NCBI GenBank assembly: GCA_020072565.1
Contig: JAIQGI010000001.1
Coordinates: 175,333 to 239,332 of the forward strand
DNA length: 64,000 nt
Origin: Terriglobia bacterium
GTDB taxonomy: Bacteria; Acidobacteriota; UBA6911
Direction of reading: 5' to 3'
Shown here: positions 1 through 9,777 of the stretch, in pieces
Numbering within the stretch: position 1 is the first letter of the stretch
Layout of the letters: every line of letters starts with the position of its first letter
Made by a program: the position numbers and the translations under genes
The notes under the pieces: generated by a model
What the model was told of the DNA's origin: nothing
The model's database searches: none
The model's input: only the letters and a program-made list of their open reading frames with translations

Positions 1-289
1 CGGCTGTCATGATCCGCGCATACGTGCGCTGGTGGGGCTGGGACTACCTTTGAGTACTTATGATTTCGAGTTCCTGATCGACAATGCCAAGCCCTCGCGC
101 TATATCATCGGGACGCGCGACGAATTCTGTCCACGCGACAAAATGGAGTCTTTCGCGCGCCGGCTGCCGCCAGCCTCCACGGTAAGCTGGGTTGAGGGCG
201 CGGACCACTTCTTCACTCACCAGGTGGCTGAAGCGCAGTCCCTGACCAGGGAGTTTCTGCGCGCACAGTTCGAAGGAAGTCACCCATGA
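1..289 (+). CDS. alpha/beta-hydrolase, C-terminal part (cut by window edge)
   Basis: The frame is open from the first bases and ends in a TGA at 287-289, so only about 95 C-terminal residues are seen. They include the strand after the nucleophile elbow (ALVGLGLPLS), an Asp-containing strand (IGTRDEFCP) and a final His (GADHFF), which fits the Asp and His of an alpha/beta-hydrolase triad of the small dienelactone-hydrolase/KANL3-like type. The nucleophile lies outside the window. The stop overlaps the next start by four bases (ATGA), so the two genes are probably translationally coupled. Substrate unknown. Confidence 0.7.
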   Translation, partial: GCHDPRIRALVGLGLPLSTYDFEFLIDNAKPSRYIIGTRDEFCPRDKMESFARRLPPASTVSWVEGADHFFTHQVAEAQSLTREFLRAQFEGSHP

Positions 290-1239
290 AGAGAGCGGCA
301 CTCGGGACGTTTGCATGTTCGATCTTATGGCTGGCCGCCAACCCGGCTTCGGGCGCAGCCGCCGGTTTCCAAAAGGTGAGCGCGCATTTTTATTACCTGG
401 AATCCAAGACGGGAGCCGCCAACACGGGGGCCGTGGTCACTGCGGAAGGCGTGCTGCTCATCGATCCGCCGCCGGAGGCGGAGATACAGGTGATGCTCAG
501 TGCATTGAAGGCCGTGACCGGCAGAGCCGTGCGTTGGGTTGTGAACACGGACTACCAGCAGACCGGCGCCGGAGGCCTGGCCATGTTGGCGAAGCAGGGC
601 GCGATGATCATCGGGAGCAAAGAGCTCGACCGGCTTGCGGAGACGGCTCCCGCATCGGATCCGCTCCAGCCCCCCTCGCCATCCCCAGCACGCCCCAGTC
701 CAAGATTCCTGTTCGGCCGGCAACTGCATCTTTTCCCGGCAGCGATCGAGATCCGGATTCTGGCGGTCAAGCCCAAAGCGCGCACCAGTGGTGATGTCAT
801 CGTCTTCCTCCCTTCCGAGAAGGTTCTCGCGGTGGGGAACTTTTTCACTCCCTCCGGCTTTCCCGTGATCGACAACGGTTCGGGGGAAGGAAGCGCTCCA
901 GGCTGGATCGATGGTCTGAAGCAGGTGATAGAATCCGTGCCGCTTCTGAAATCAGCCATGCCGCAGCCCAAGCAGGAACCCACTGCCGTACCGGAGCCGG
1001 AAAAGACGCTGGGAGAAGCGGTTGCCGTCATTCCAGGCCACGGCGCACCGGCCAATCTGCAGCAGATGAAAAGCCTGCTGGCAACTGCCCAGAGGCTGCG
1101 CGCGGACGCCACCAGGGCGATATCGGCCGGCCGCAGTCGCGAAGATTTCGTGAAATCTCTGCCCCTCGACGTTTTTGGCGGATACGGCAACCTCGAAGCT
1201 TTCGCCGGCCAACTCTTCGACGACCTCTCCAGGAAATAG
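286..1239 (+). CDS. secreted metallo-beta-lactamase-fold protein lacking metal ligands
   Basis: 317 residues. An N-terminal signal peptide (residues 1-24, ending near ASGAAA) indicates export. The rest follows the layout of a class B-like metallo-hydrolase: the strand pair NTGAVVTAEGVLLID, a helix, then the place where HxHxDH should be. That motif reads NTDYQQTG (87-94), the downstream HTxGD reads RTSGD (166-170), and the usual GD aspartate is Asn185. Only the last motif, PGHG (250-253), keeps its His. The protein is therefore probably not a binuclear zinc hydrolase. A Pro-rich linker lies at about 125-140. It is coupled by ATGA to the upstream hydrolase. Role unknown; it could be a binding or regulatory pseudo-enzyme. 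Confidence 0.65.
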   Translation: MKRAALGTFACSILWLAANPASGAAAGFQKVSAHFYYLESKTGAANTGAVVTAEGVLLIDPPPEAEIQVMLSALKAVTGRAVRWVVNTDYQQTGAGGLAMLAKQGAMIIGSKELDRLAETAPASDPLQPPSPSPARPSPRFLFGRQLHLFPAAIEIRILAVKPKARTSGDVIVFLPSEKVLAVGNFFTPSGFPVIDNGSGEGSAPGWIDGLKQVIESVPLLKSAMPQPKQEPTAVPEPEKTLGEAVAVIPGHGAPANLQQMKSLLATAQRLRADATRAISAGRSREDFVKSLPLDVFGGYGNLEAFAGQLFDDLSRK

Positions 1240-1376
1240 CCCGACATGGGGCCTCCGACCCGGCAATCTCCAAGTTCTGGAGGTCTGCGCGCGGAGGCCG
1301 GCGCATGGCAGTCCAACTTCCCATTTTGGCCGTCGGAAGTCGGAGGTCGGCTTTAATTCTTGTGGCCCTACGATGA

Positions 1377-3194
<1,818 letters not shown>

Positions 3195-3297
3195 GTGCGG
3201 AAAAGGAACAGTCCGATTTTCCGGTGCCTCTGCTCAAATGACCCCATGAGGAGGGGAAAATTGCCGCGTCCCCATTTTGTTCGAGGAGAGAACCGTA

Positions 3298-3444
3298 ATG
3301 TCTGATTTAGTCTGGCTGCTCATCGTTCTGGGGGCGTGGATCGTCCTGACGCGTTGGGTGCTTCCCCGCTTTGGCGTCGCCACCTGAATGTCCAAGAACT
3401 CATGCAAGGTCGAGTCTCGACCTGACAAAGGCACCGGGCAGTAG
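3298..3444 (+). CDS. candidate small membrane selenoprotein (in-frame TGA read as Sec)
   Basis: A strong ribosome site (GAGGAG, 3283-3288) precedes ATG 3298. Read normally the peptide is 29 residues: a single membrane span (VWLLIVLGAWIVL) followed by TRWVLPRFGVAT, ending at TGA 3385-3387. Read through, the frame continues MSKNSCKVES... to TAG 3442-3444, giving 48 residues with Sec30 five residues before a Cys. Just after the TGA, 3407-3423 fold into a perfect 6-bp stem (AGGTCG/CGACCT) with a five-base AGTCT loop. Its loop G lies 27 nt downstream of the TGA, within the known spacing for bacterial SECIS elements and close to the E. coli fdhF AGGUCU loop. Function unknown; a membrane-anchored redox peptide is plausible. 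The alternative is a plain 29-residue membrane peptide. Confidence 0.55.
3407..3423 (+). promoter_or_regulatory. candidate bacterial SECIS hairpin
   Basis: Six uninterrupted base pairs (3407-3412 with 3418-3423) close a five-base loop whose second base is G. Bacterial SECIS elements lie inside the coding sequence just downstream of the UGA, with a short stem and a G in the first two loop positions. All three conditions are met here. SelB binding is inferred, not shown. Confidence 0.5.
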
Positions 3445-3497
3445 GCAGTTGGCTCTGTGAGGCGTCCCCCTGCTAATTGCTTCGCCGCCCGTTGCTC

Positions 3498-4295
3498 TCA
3501 CACCCGCCCGAGCATCCAATACCAGATGTAGCCGAGGTATTCGTGATATGCCCGCTGGAGGTAAACCAGCCGATCGGTCGATGGCTGGACCAGACCCTCC
3601 GCGAGTCTGCCTGCCCATGCCGGCCATGACATTCCGGCCGGGTAATGCTGCGCGGCCCAGATGGCGGCAGGCGCGGCGAGCGGTCTCATCCCCAATCTGC
3701 GCGCCACGGCCGTTGCCCGCCGCAGATCGCAGGCGGAGGTGACGAGAATGAACGGCGTCGTTCCAATTATTTTCTTCAATTCCACGAAGTTTTCATAGGT
3801 GGTTTGCGAGCGGCTTTCGAGGACGATATCCGTGTCCGGAACACCCAGAGTTTTGCTGAAATCCCCCATGAGGCTTGCCACAGGTTTGTCCTGCTTGTGC
3901 ACGACTCCCCCCGAGAAGACCAGCTTTGCACCGGGCAGTTCGCGATAAAGCCGGATACCCTCGACCATCCGGGAGATCGTCTCACCTGAGAGCCTGCTGG
4001 TTACAGGGACAAAGGGATAATCCTCTCCATATCCCGACAGCACCACGACTGTCCGGACGCCTGCCGAAGCATAGGGATGCAACATTGCCGGAAAAGGACG
4101 CTCCAGGTGGGCCACCAGCACCTCGGCGAGCGGGGTGAGCAGCCAGATCATGCAGAGTCCCGCTCCTGCCGGAATCAGGCGGCGCCACACGCGCCAGTGA
4201 CGCCGAGACCCTGCCAGCAAACCAATCGCAAAGCAGATGATCATGATTCCGACCGGAGAAAAGCAGGTCTCGAGCAGACGTTTCACAAGAGTCAT
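3498..4295 (-). CDS. YdcF/ElyC/SanA-family (DUF218) membrane protein
   Basis: 265 residues. Two N-terminal membrane spans (about 13-30 and 41-58) are followed by the DUF218 domain: VVVLSGYGEDYP, then SRMVEGIRLYRELPGAKLVFSGG, then ESRSQTTYENFVELKKII, and ILVTSACDLRRA. This matches ElyC/YdcF proteins, which are linked to cell-envelope carbon-lipid metabolism in E. coli. The usual Gly/Asp-rich acidic pocket (GGVV, SRxTxEN) is present. ATG at 4295 has an AAAGGAT site upstream. It lies downstream of, and in the same direction as, the redoxin gene, with 69 bp between them, and may be co-transcribed. Exact reaction unknown. Confidence 0.85.
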   Translation of the reverse strand: MTLVKRLLETCFSPVGIMIICFAIGLLAGSRRHWRVWRRLIPAGAGLCMIWLLTPLAEVLVAHLERPFPAMLHPYASAGVRTVVVLSGYGEDYPFVPVTSRLSGETISRMVEGIRLYRELPGAKLVFSGGVVHKQDKPVASLMGDFSKTLGVPDTDIVLESRSQTTYENFVELKKIIGTTPFILVTSACDLRRATAVARRLGMRPLAAPAAIWAAQHYPAGMSWPAWAGRLAEGLVQPSTDRLVYLQRAYHEYLGYIWYWMLGRV

Positions 4296-4364
4296 ATCAG
4301 GTCATCCTTTACGCGGGATGCGAGACATGCCGGCCATGACGAACCCGGCGTTCCCCGCGCCGGT

Positions 4365-4973
4365 CTAACGCTTGATGCTGCATCCGAAAACTTGTGTATC
4401 GGCCTGAGGAACGGGCTGGCCCGCCAGTAACGCATCGAGCGCAGCTTCGACATAGGCGATCCGCCCGCGCTCGGTGGCGCGCTTGTTGTTGTCGATCGCG
4501 CCACGATAACGGAGTGTTCCCGTGCCATCCAGTATGAACACACTCGGCGTGTGAGTAGCACCCAGCTTCTCGGCGAGCATGCCATCCTGATCCAGCAGAA
4601 CCGGGAACGCCAGCTTCAGGTTTTCTGCGTTGCGCTTGACCTCGGCGGATGATTCGTTCTTGTTCGACGCCACAGCGAGCACAGATACTCCGCGGCCGCC
4701 GTACTTGGACTGCAACGCCGCCACGCGTTCGTCATAGGCCAGGGAGACCGGGCATTTGAAGGACCAGAACTCGAGAACCAAAATCTTACCGGTGTAGTCT
4801 TCCAGGGTATGGCTCTTGCCATTGTTATCCGTCAGACGAAAGTCGGCAACCTTCGCGCCGATCTGCCCACCCGTCAAAGGTGAACTCTGCGCAGCCGCAG
4901 CCATTGTCAGCAGGAGATTCAGGAACGCGCAAGCGGCAGGCGACCGGCGAAGGCGAATCTGAGGTTCGAGCAC
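4365..4973 (-). CDS. exported redoxin (AhpC/TSA-type thioredoxin fold)
   Basis: 202 residues with GTG start at 4973 after a strong GGAGG site. A signal peptide runs to about residue 28 (LLLTMAAAAQS). The thioredoxin fold begins at ADFRLTDNNGKSHTLEDYTGK; the reactive cysteine is Cys74 in FWSFKCPVS, the CPVS form seen in redoxins that lack a CxxC resolving cysteine. The cis-Pro region is HTPSVFILD. A second conserved Cys sits in the tail FGCSIKR. It probably acts outside the cytoplasm as a peroxidase or thiol oxidoreductase. The candidate sRNA and its terminator lie upstream, so it is unlikely to use that promoter directly. Confidence 0.85.
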   Translation of the reverse strand: MLEPQIRLRRSPAACAFLNLLLTMAAAAQSSPLTGGQIGAKVADFRLTDNNGKSHTLEDYTGKILVLEFWSFKCPVSLAYDERVAALQSKYGGRGVSVLAVASNKNESSAEVKRNAENLKLAFPVLLDQDGMLAEKLGATHTPSVFILDGTGTLRYRGAIDNNKRATERGRIAYVEAALDALLAGQPVPQADTQVFGCSIKR

Positions 4974-5106
4974 TTTATCCTCCTTGACGAGATGCCTGCA
5001 GTGCTTTGGCCACGCTCCCGCACGCCAAAACCTTCGCCATCAAGATAGTGCTATTGCGCTCCAAGATTCAACGGTTTCCGGTTGGAGGAGCGCGGGGCGG
5101 GCATTA

Positions 5107-5138
5107 AAAAAAGCCCGCAGCATCGCTACGGGCTTTTT
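5107..5138. terminator. bidirectional intrinsic terminator
   Basis: The arms AAAAAAGCCCG (5107-5117) and CGGGCTTTTT (5129-5138) form a GC stem flanked by A and T tracts, so it can stop transcription from either strand. It ends the candidate small RNA on the minus strand. Confidence 0.8.
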
Positions 5139-5268
5139 CGTCCGGGGCCCTCCATCGCGTTCATGGAGAGTGAATAAATCATGAATCTAATGGGCAGGTG
5201 CCGGCCCTGAATTTGAACGTGGGAGTGTAGCGATCGAGCGCATCATGAACTGGACCAGATCCGGCACC
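5107..5268 (-). ncRNA. candidate stand-alone small RNA (about 160 nt)
   Basis: On the minus strand a near-consensus promoter is followed by about 160 nt without a credible reading frame and then by a canonical intrinsic terminator. The predicted transcript contains an 8-bp stem (GGTGCCGG with CCGGCACC, + strand 5197-5204 and 5260-5267) and an 8-bp hairpin formed by CTCTCCAT and ATGGAGGG around 5146-5169. It does not carry the SRP RNA core or a tRNA fold. The size is in the range of 6S RNA, but identity is not established. Confidence 0.5.
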
Positions 5269-5274
5269 GCGGCG

Positions 5275-5304
5275 TTTATAGAATAGTTGCTCCGCGGTTG
5301 TCAA
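5275..5304 (-). promoter_or_regulatory. near-consensus sigma70-type promoter
   Basis: On the minus strand the -35 hexamer is TTGACA (5304-5299, perfect), the spacer is 18 bp, and the -10 hexamer is TATAAA (5280-5275, one mismatch). The expected start is near 5268. It fires towards the terminator at 5107-5138, not towards any gene on the plus strand. Confidence 0.7.
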
Positions 5305-5489
5305 GACGAAACAGGGAGCGCGGAATCCGTGCAGCTCACCCCGGGAATCCTCACGATTTTTCTGCGCGCTGCTGCTAAGATTATTCCCACAAAACGGAAA
5401 GCAGCCACCAATGCCACGAAGGCGCCATTCATGAGATACGAGGCTGACCTCTGCGCTGAGCTGCTGAGGCTCGAGCTGGTGTTTCAGGA

Positions 5490-5900
5490 TTACCTGCCAT
5501 AGCGCCGGGGCACGTACTGACCGTATGCTCTCTGCGGCCCACCGCTGCCCGGCCGCCGGAGATCACGTTGCACCGGGGCTTGCACCCGGCGCGGCACCCT
5601 GATTGTGTATGCCCGATAAGGGGTGTAAAACGGCGCGACGTAATATCTCACTGGAGGCGCGTAAACATAGGTGCGCAAAGCCCCGTAGTACGGTCCGTAG
5701 TACGGATAGTAGGCATACGGATAGTAAGGGTACGCATATGCCGGATATGCGTAGGGGTACCAGGGGCGGTAAAAGCGATGATAGCCTCCCCCGAAGCCAA
5801 AGCCGAAGCTCACGAAAAACCTCCCGCCTGCCTGAGCCGGTGGAGGGGCCCAAGCGAGCGCGACCAGGGATAGACAGGCAACCAGTAGTAGTTTTTTCAT
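5490..5900 (-). CDS. secreted Tyr/Pro-rich low-complexity protein
   Basis: 136 residues. A clear signal peptide (1-24, ending PPAQA) is followed by a Gly/Phe stretch (FVSFGFGFGGG) and a run of YP repeats such as YPYAYPAYAYP, then an Arg-rich basic tail. A GGAGG site lies just before ATG 5900. Such proteins occur as secreted or cell-surface components in Acidobacteriota and Myxococcota, but no function can be assigned. The composition bias makes homology calls unreliable. No neighbour suggests a role. Confidence 0.75.
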   Translation of the reverse strand: MKKLLLVACLSLVALAWAPPPAQAGGRFFVSFGFGFGGGYHRFYRPWYPYAYPAYAYPYYPYAYYPYYGPYYGALRTYVYAPPVRYYVAPFYTPYRAYTIRVPRRVQAPVQRDLRRPGSGGPQRAYGQYVPRRYGR

Positions 5901-6038
5901 AGTTAGCCTCCCAGGCGATTCTGACTGTTAGATGCTCCAGACGCACAAATGTTTCATCGGGAAGAATCCGCTTTTTCTGTCCTCATGTCCAAAAGGCTGA
6001 ATGAACGCCGGCAAGGTGGGAGATCCATTTTTGCCTGC

Positions 6039-6935
6039 TCATGATCGCGACTCCGACTGCGGGCGCCGCAAGAGTTCGATCAGTTTCCGGGCGGCCGGTG
6101 ACAATGTCCGGTTGCGTTTGACGATGACGCCGAGCGGGCGCAGGAAGGTCTGGCGCGCGAAAGAAACCTGCGCCAGCGTCCCGGCCTGGACCTCCCGCTG
6201 GACGCTGAACAAGGGTACGATCGAAACGCCGATGCCGATTTCCACACTGCGTTTGATGGTCTCGATGTTGTCCAGTTCCATGACCACCCTGACCTCGACG
6301 TCATGAGCGCGAAAGATCTGATCCAGGGCGCGCCGGCTCGGAATGTCGCGTTCGAACGCAACGAACTTCTGGCCGTTGAGCTTGCGCAGGTCGATCTGCC
6401 GCCGGCGGGCGAAGGGATGCTGGGGTGAGCAGATCAGGATCAGCTTGTCGGCCGGCAGCGGTATCACCTCAATGCCCTGCCGCGGCTTGGGATACGTGAC
6501 GATGCCGATATCGGCTCCACCCTTCTGGCACTCCTCGTAGACGCGATTGGCACGGCTGTATTCCACATGAAGGTTCACTTTGGGGTAGGTCTTGAGAAAT
6601 GTCTTGATCACCAGGGACATCTCGTAGAGACCGACGCTGTAAATCGTGGCGATCCGCACCGTCCCGGTCATCTCTTCCCCCAACGACCTCAGCTGCAGGT
6701 CCACGCGATCGAATTGGTCCAGAATTTCGCGCGCGCCTTCATAGAGAATGCGTCCGGCTTCGGTCGGGTACGCAGTTCTTCCCTGCCGCACCAGCAGAGG
6801 CGTGTTGAACCGGGATTCGAGCATCCGGATCTGCTGGCTAACTGCCGACTGCGTTATGAAGTTCCGTGCCGCAGACTGCGAGAAGCTGCCGCTCTCGACC
6901 AGATCACAATAAACCTTGAGGGTCTCCACTTGCAT
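6039..6935 (-). CDS. LysR-family transcriptional regulator
   Basis: 298 residues from ATG 6935. The winged helix-turn-helix occupies residues 1-60 (METLKVYCDLVESGSFSQ-like start, then QSAVSQQIRMLESRF). The substrate-binding domain follows from about 90 (GTVRIATIYSVGLYEM) to the end. An in-frame upstream ATG at 7034 would add 33 residues, but no family member needs them and neither start has a good ribosome site, so the start is not certain. It is divergent from the candidate RNA at 7138-7348, which may be its target. The inducer is unknown. Confidence 0.9.
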   Translation of the reverse strand: MQVETLKVYCDLVESGSFSQSAARNFITQSAVSQQIRMLESRFNTPLLVRQGRTAYPTEAGRILYEGAREILDQFDRVDLQLRSLGEEMTGTVRIATIYSVGLYEMSLVIKTFLKTYPKVNLHVEYSRANRVYEECQKGGADIGIVTYPKPRQGIEVIPLPADKLILICSPQHPFARRRQIDLRKLNGQKFVAFERDIPSRRALDQIFRAHDVEVRVVMELDNIETIKRSVEIGIGVSIVPLFSVQREVQAGTLAQVSFARQTFLRPLGVIVKRNRTLSPAARKLIELLRRPQSESRS

Positions 6936-7103
6936 ATGCGCGCCGACGCCAGATCTCACCGTGGAGCCGGTGCCGCAGAGTTGCAGCAGATTGATCTTGC
7001 GGCCCCGGCGGTGGCCCATGCGGGAGGTTTCCATGGCCCTGATCCGGTCCGGGGCTCGAACCTCCCATTAGATTCACTAATTCCAAATATAATTCTTATT
7101 CAT

Positions 7104-7132
7104 TTCACTTATTCCCGCAAGGATCCTATAGT
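7104..7132 (+). promoter_or_regulatory. possible promoter for the 7138-7348 transcript
   Basis: TTCACT (7104-7109), a 17-bp spacer and TATAGT (7127-7132) give a moderate sigma70-like promoter in an unusually AT-rich patch. It lies between the divergent lysR gene and a plus-strand terminator. Confidence 0.4.
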
Positions 7133-7137
7133 TTTTG

Positions 7138-7348
7138 CTGATCATAATTCAAGGTTTTACGCAGGTAGTTGCGCTTCGCTCCGGCGGAAAGACTTTGGGC
7201 CTCATCTTCATACTTTTATACCGAGAGGCCTTATGAGACCCGTGCTGGAAAGCCGGGTCTCGAGAATTTGAAACGGGAAGGTCACGTTTATCTGGGAGGA
7301 ACGGACCTCCCCGCATCAGGGCGCCCCGGCGGGGGCGCCCTCTTTTTT
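7138..7348 (+). ncRNA. candidate structured RNA ending in an intrinsic terminator
   Basis: No credible gene lies between the promoter-like site and the terminator, but four hairpins stand in a row. They are GGCCTC/GAGGCC (7198-7230); GAGACCCG/CGGGTCTC (7235-7261), with an inner GCT/AGC stem and a GGAA tetraloop; GGGAGG/CCTCCC (7294-7311); and the terminator. It matches none of the riboswitch cores I know (TPP, SAM, cobalamin, c-di-GMP, fluoride). It could be a trans-acting RNA or a leader. The next gene starts 200 bp beyond the terminator. Confidence 0.4.
7318..7348 (+). terminator. strong intrinsic terminator
   Basis: GGGCGCCCC (7319-7327) pairs with GGGGCGCCC (7332-7340) around a GGCG loop and is followed by TCTTTTTT. 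It has plus-strand polarity. Confidence 0.85.
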
Positions 7349-7552
7349 GCCCCTTTATTGCCTCTCCTGAGAGTCAGGACCAGTGGGCCCGGATTTTATC
7401 CCATCCTGCGCGTACGGGCTTGCGCGAATTCGTCTGGCCTGAACCAGCGCGACCGCGTGCTGCAATGCCGCCCCCTTTCGCTCACGGTCGAGGATTGGCC
7501 TGTACAAACGGCACGCGGGACGCTTACTCTATGACTGTCAAGGGAACAGGCG

Positions 7553-8509
7553 ATGGATCGGCGCCTCGCAGCAGCTCTCGCACTTCTGATAGTCGCATTT
7601 GCGGGTGGATCTGTGGCCCAGTCAGGATCTGCCGATGTCGGAATGGACGGCCTCAAAGGAGTCCCTCTGCGTGATGTGCCGGCGGCGTTGCGCAGTGTCT
7701 GGATGCGCTTCCACGAAGCCGATTTGTGCCTGGGCGTCGACACCGTATTCGTCTTCCAGGCCAAAGGCCTGGAAATGTGGTGCCGGGTCAAAGACGAGAG
7801 AGACTACCAGCAACTCACGGCTCTCGTAGAACCGCTGCGGAAATCCTACCGGATCGATCTCTACACGACACGCTCCGATCGGGAGAAGAAGCCCTATGCC
7901 CCTGAGGACGATGACCCTCCGCCAAGTTTCTGGACCAATGCCGAATTGCGGGCCTATATGCGGGATCCTTTTTTCAGCCGTTTGGGCAGCATCGACGACG
8001 CCTCGGGCGATCTCCTCCAGGAGGCCCAGGATCCGGAGCTGAAACGCCGCCTGAAGATCTTCGGCGATCAAATCCTGGAATGGGTGAGTAAAATGGAGCG
8101 GCTGACCGGCGATCTTCCCTCGCTGGCCGCTGCCGGCTATGGTGCGGATCTGATGCCGGACATCCGAAATCGCGCGCGTGCGGTCTGCCTCGATCATGCC
8201 CGGGAGGCTGGGAAGTGCGCCGGCAGGCTCGCGGAGAATCTCAGCCATGCGCTTCCCCGCGGAACAGGCAGGCCCCCTGACGCCAAACCTCCGCGGACGG
8301 AGCGCGCGAACGCAGCCACCCCTTACGAAGATGCCCTCCTGCTTTCCGGGCAGGCGCAAGATCTGGCGCAGCGCATAATGCACTTCATCTATCCCCAGGC
8401 ACACACGGTGACCCTGATCGATCTGCGTGAACCCGGCCTGATCGATTCGCTGAAGGCGCTTCAGCAGGCCGTGTCCGATTTCGAAAGCGACGCTAAGAGA
8501 GTCCGTTAG
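7553..8509 (+). CDS. exported hypothetical protein
   Basis: 318 residues, not recognised. A signal peptide (1-24, RRLAAALALLIVAFAGGSVAQ) indicates export. The mature part is mostly helical and charged with no transmembrane segment. It contains two cysteines in DLCLGVDTVF and MWCRVKD and a pair in RAVCLDHAREAGKCAG, which could form disulphides. ATG 7553 follows a GGGAACAGG site. It stands alone between the RNA terminator and the polyketide synthase gene on the same strand. No function inferred. Confidence 0.75.
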   Translation: MDRRLAAALALLIVAFAGGSVAQSGSADVGMDGLKGVPLRDVPAALRSVWMRFHEADLCLGVDTVFVFQAKGLEMWCRVKDERDYQQLTALVEPLRKSYRIDLYTTRSDREKKPYAPEDDDPPPSFWTNAELRAYMRDPFFSRLGSIDDASGDLLQEAQDPELKRRLKIFGDQILEWVSKMERLTGDLPSLAAAGYGADLMPDIRNRARAVCLDHAREAGKCAGRLAENLSHALPRGTGRPPDAKPPRTERANAATPYEDALLLSGQAQDLAQRIMHFIYPQAHTVTLIDLREPGLIDSLKALQQAVSDFESDAKRVR

Positions 8510-8724
8510 GCCCGGCGCGGCGCCGAAATCCTGCGCCAGTTGCGGATGATAGATTCAATCCGGTCGTTTTCACGCATTGGCCTGCGCCCCAGACGGATGC
8601 ATCTGAATCCCGCAAATGCTTGCGGTGCGCCGCGCTTGGCTGCGTTCAGTTTTTGGGTGCAGAATCTCTGGCTTCCGGAGTATCCTTTCAGCTCAACCTT
8701 GGATTGGATGGGCGGACGGCCGGC

Positions 8725-9777
8725 ATGAGCGTAATCACCTCAGTGGGGACTGCGGTTCCCGGACACCGGGTGGGGCAGGATGTGGCGCAGCGCCTGTGTC
8801 GCGCGCTCTTCCGGGACGCATTCGCCGACATCGACCGGCTCCTGCCCGTTTTCGACAATGCCCTGATCGGGAATCGCTATTTTTCGGCTCCGCTGGAGTG
8901 GTTCGAATCGGAGCATTCCCTCGCCGAGAAAAACCGGCTCTACATCGAGACTGCGCTGGAGGTCGGAAATGCCGCGATCTCGACGTGCCTCGAGCGCGCG
9001 GGGCTGGGACCGGAGGACATTGACCACCTGTTTTTTGTTTCCACGACCGGTCTGGCGACGCCCAGCATGGATGCCCGCCTGATCAACATTCTGCGGTTGC
9101 GCCCCGACATCCGGCGCACACCCATCTGGGGGCTTGGCTGTGCCGGCGGCGTGGCCGGTCTGTCGCGAGCCTACGAATATACGCAGGCATTCCCCCGCGA
9201 GCGAGCGCTGGTGCTCGCCCTGGAACTGTGCGGCCTCACCTTCCAACGCAACGACCTGAGCAAAAGCAACCTCGTGGCTACTTCATTGTTCGCCGACGGC
9301 GCTGCTGCCGTGCTGGTGTCCGGGTCCGAGACCGCGGGCGTGGGACCGCGCATCCTCTCCAGCAGGAGCACGCTCTGGTACGACTCGCTCGACGTGATGG
9401 GTTGGGATGTGAACGATCAGGGACTGAAGGTGCTTTTCTCGCGCGACATCCCCGCGATCGTGCGCAGCCTCGTTCTTCCGGCCATCACGGCTTTCCTTGC
9501 AACGCGCGGGATTGCAGTCCATGAGTTGCGCCACATCGTCGCGCATCCCGGCGGCGCCAAGGTGATCGAGGCCTACGAGCAGATCCTGGGCCTGGAGAAC
9601 GGACGGATGAAGCGCGCGCGTGACGTTCTCAGCCGCTATGGGAACATGTCCTCTCCGACGGTCCTGTTCGTGCTCGAAGACTTCCTTCAGGCCGGTGCGA
9701 TTCACCCGGGCGAGTACGGGCTCGTGACTGCCTTGGGGCCGGGCTTCAGCTCGGAGATGATTCTGATCCAGGGGTGA
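8725..9777 (+). CDS. type III polyketide synthase (alkylpyrone/alkylresorcinol type)
   Basis: 350 residues from ATG 8725, the usual length of chalcone-synthase-like enzymes; the open frame starts 105 bases earlier but that part has no family similarity. It condenses an acyl-CoA starter with malonyl-CoA to make alkylpyrones or alkylresorcinols. The Cys-His-Asn triad is visible: Cys139 in GLGCAGG, His274 in VAHPGGAKV, Asn307 in YGNMSSPTVLF. The C-terminal GPGFSSEMILIQG matches the conserved GFGPG loop region, although here it reads GPGFS. It overlaps the next gene, an ICMT-type methyltransferase, the same pairing as bpsA-bpsB in Bacillus. Confidence 0.92.
   Translation: MSVITSVGTAVPGHRVGQDVAQRLCRALFRDAFADIDRLLPVFDNALIGNRYFSAPLEWFESEHSLAEKNRLYIETALEVGNAAISTCLERAGLGPEDIDHLFFVSTTGLATPSMDARLINILRLRPDIRRTPIWGLGCAGGVAGLSRAYEYTQAFPRERALVLALELCGLTFQRNDLSKSNLVATSLFADGAAAVLVSGSETAGVGPRILSSRSTLWYDSLDVMGWDVNDQGLKVLFSRDIPAIVRSLVLPAITAFLATRGIAVHELRHIVAHPGGAKVIEAYEQILGLENGRMKRARDVLSRYGNMSSPTVLFVLEDFLQAGAIHPGEYGLVTALGPGFSSEMILIQG

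Noticed and set aside
3234..3434. A 66-codon minus-strand frame opposite the candidate selenoprotein
   Set aside because: No ribosome site or similarity; the plus strand has a strong site and a membrane peptide.
5197..5267. A tRNA-like arrangement with an 8-bp acceptor-like stem and GTTCAAATTC
   Set aside because: The putative T-arm does not pair, the stem length and spacing are wrong, and no anticodon arm forms.
5287..5502. A 71-codon plus-strand frame
   Set aside because: No ribosome site, no similarity, and it begins within the minus-strand promoter region.
7169..7534. A 121-codon plus-strand frame from a TTG
   Set aside because: It reads straight through a strong intrinsic terminator and shows no recognisable protein features.
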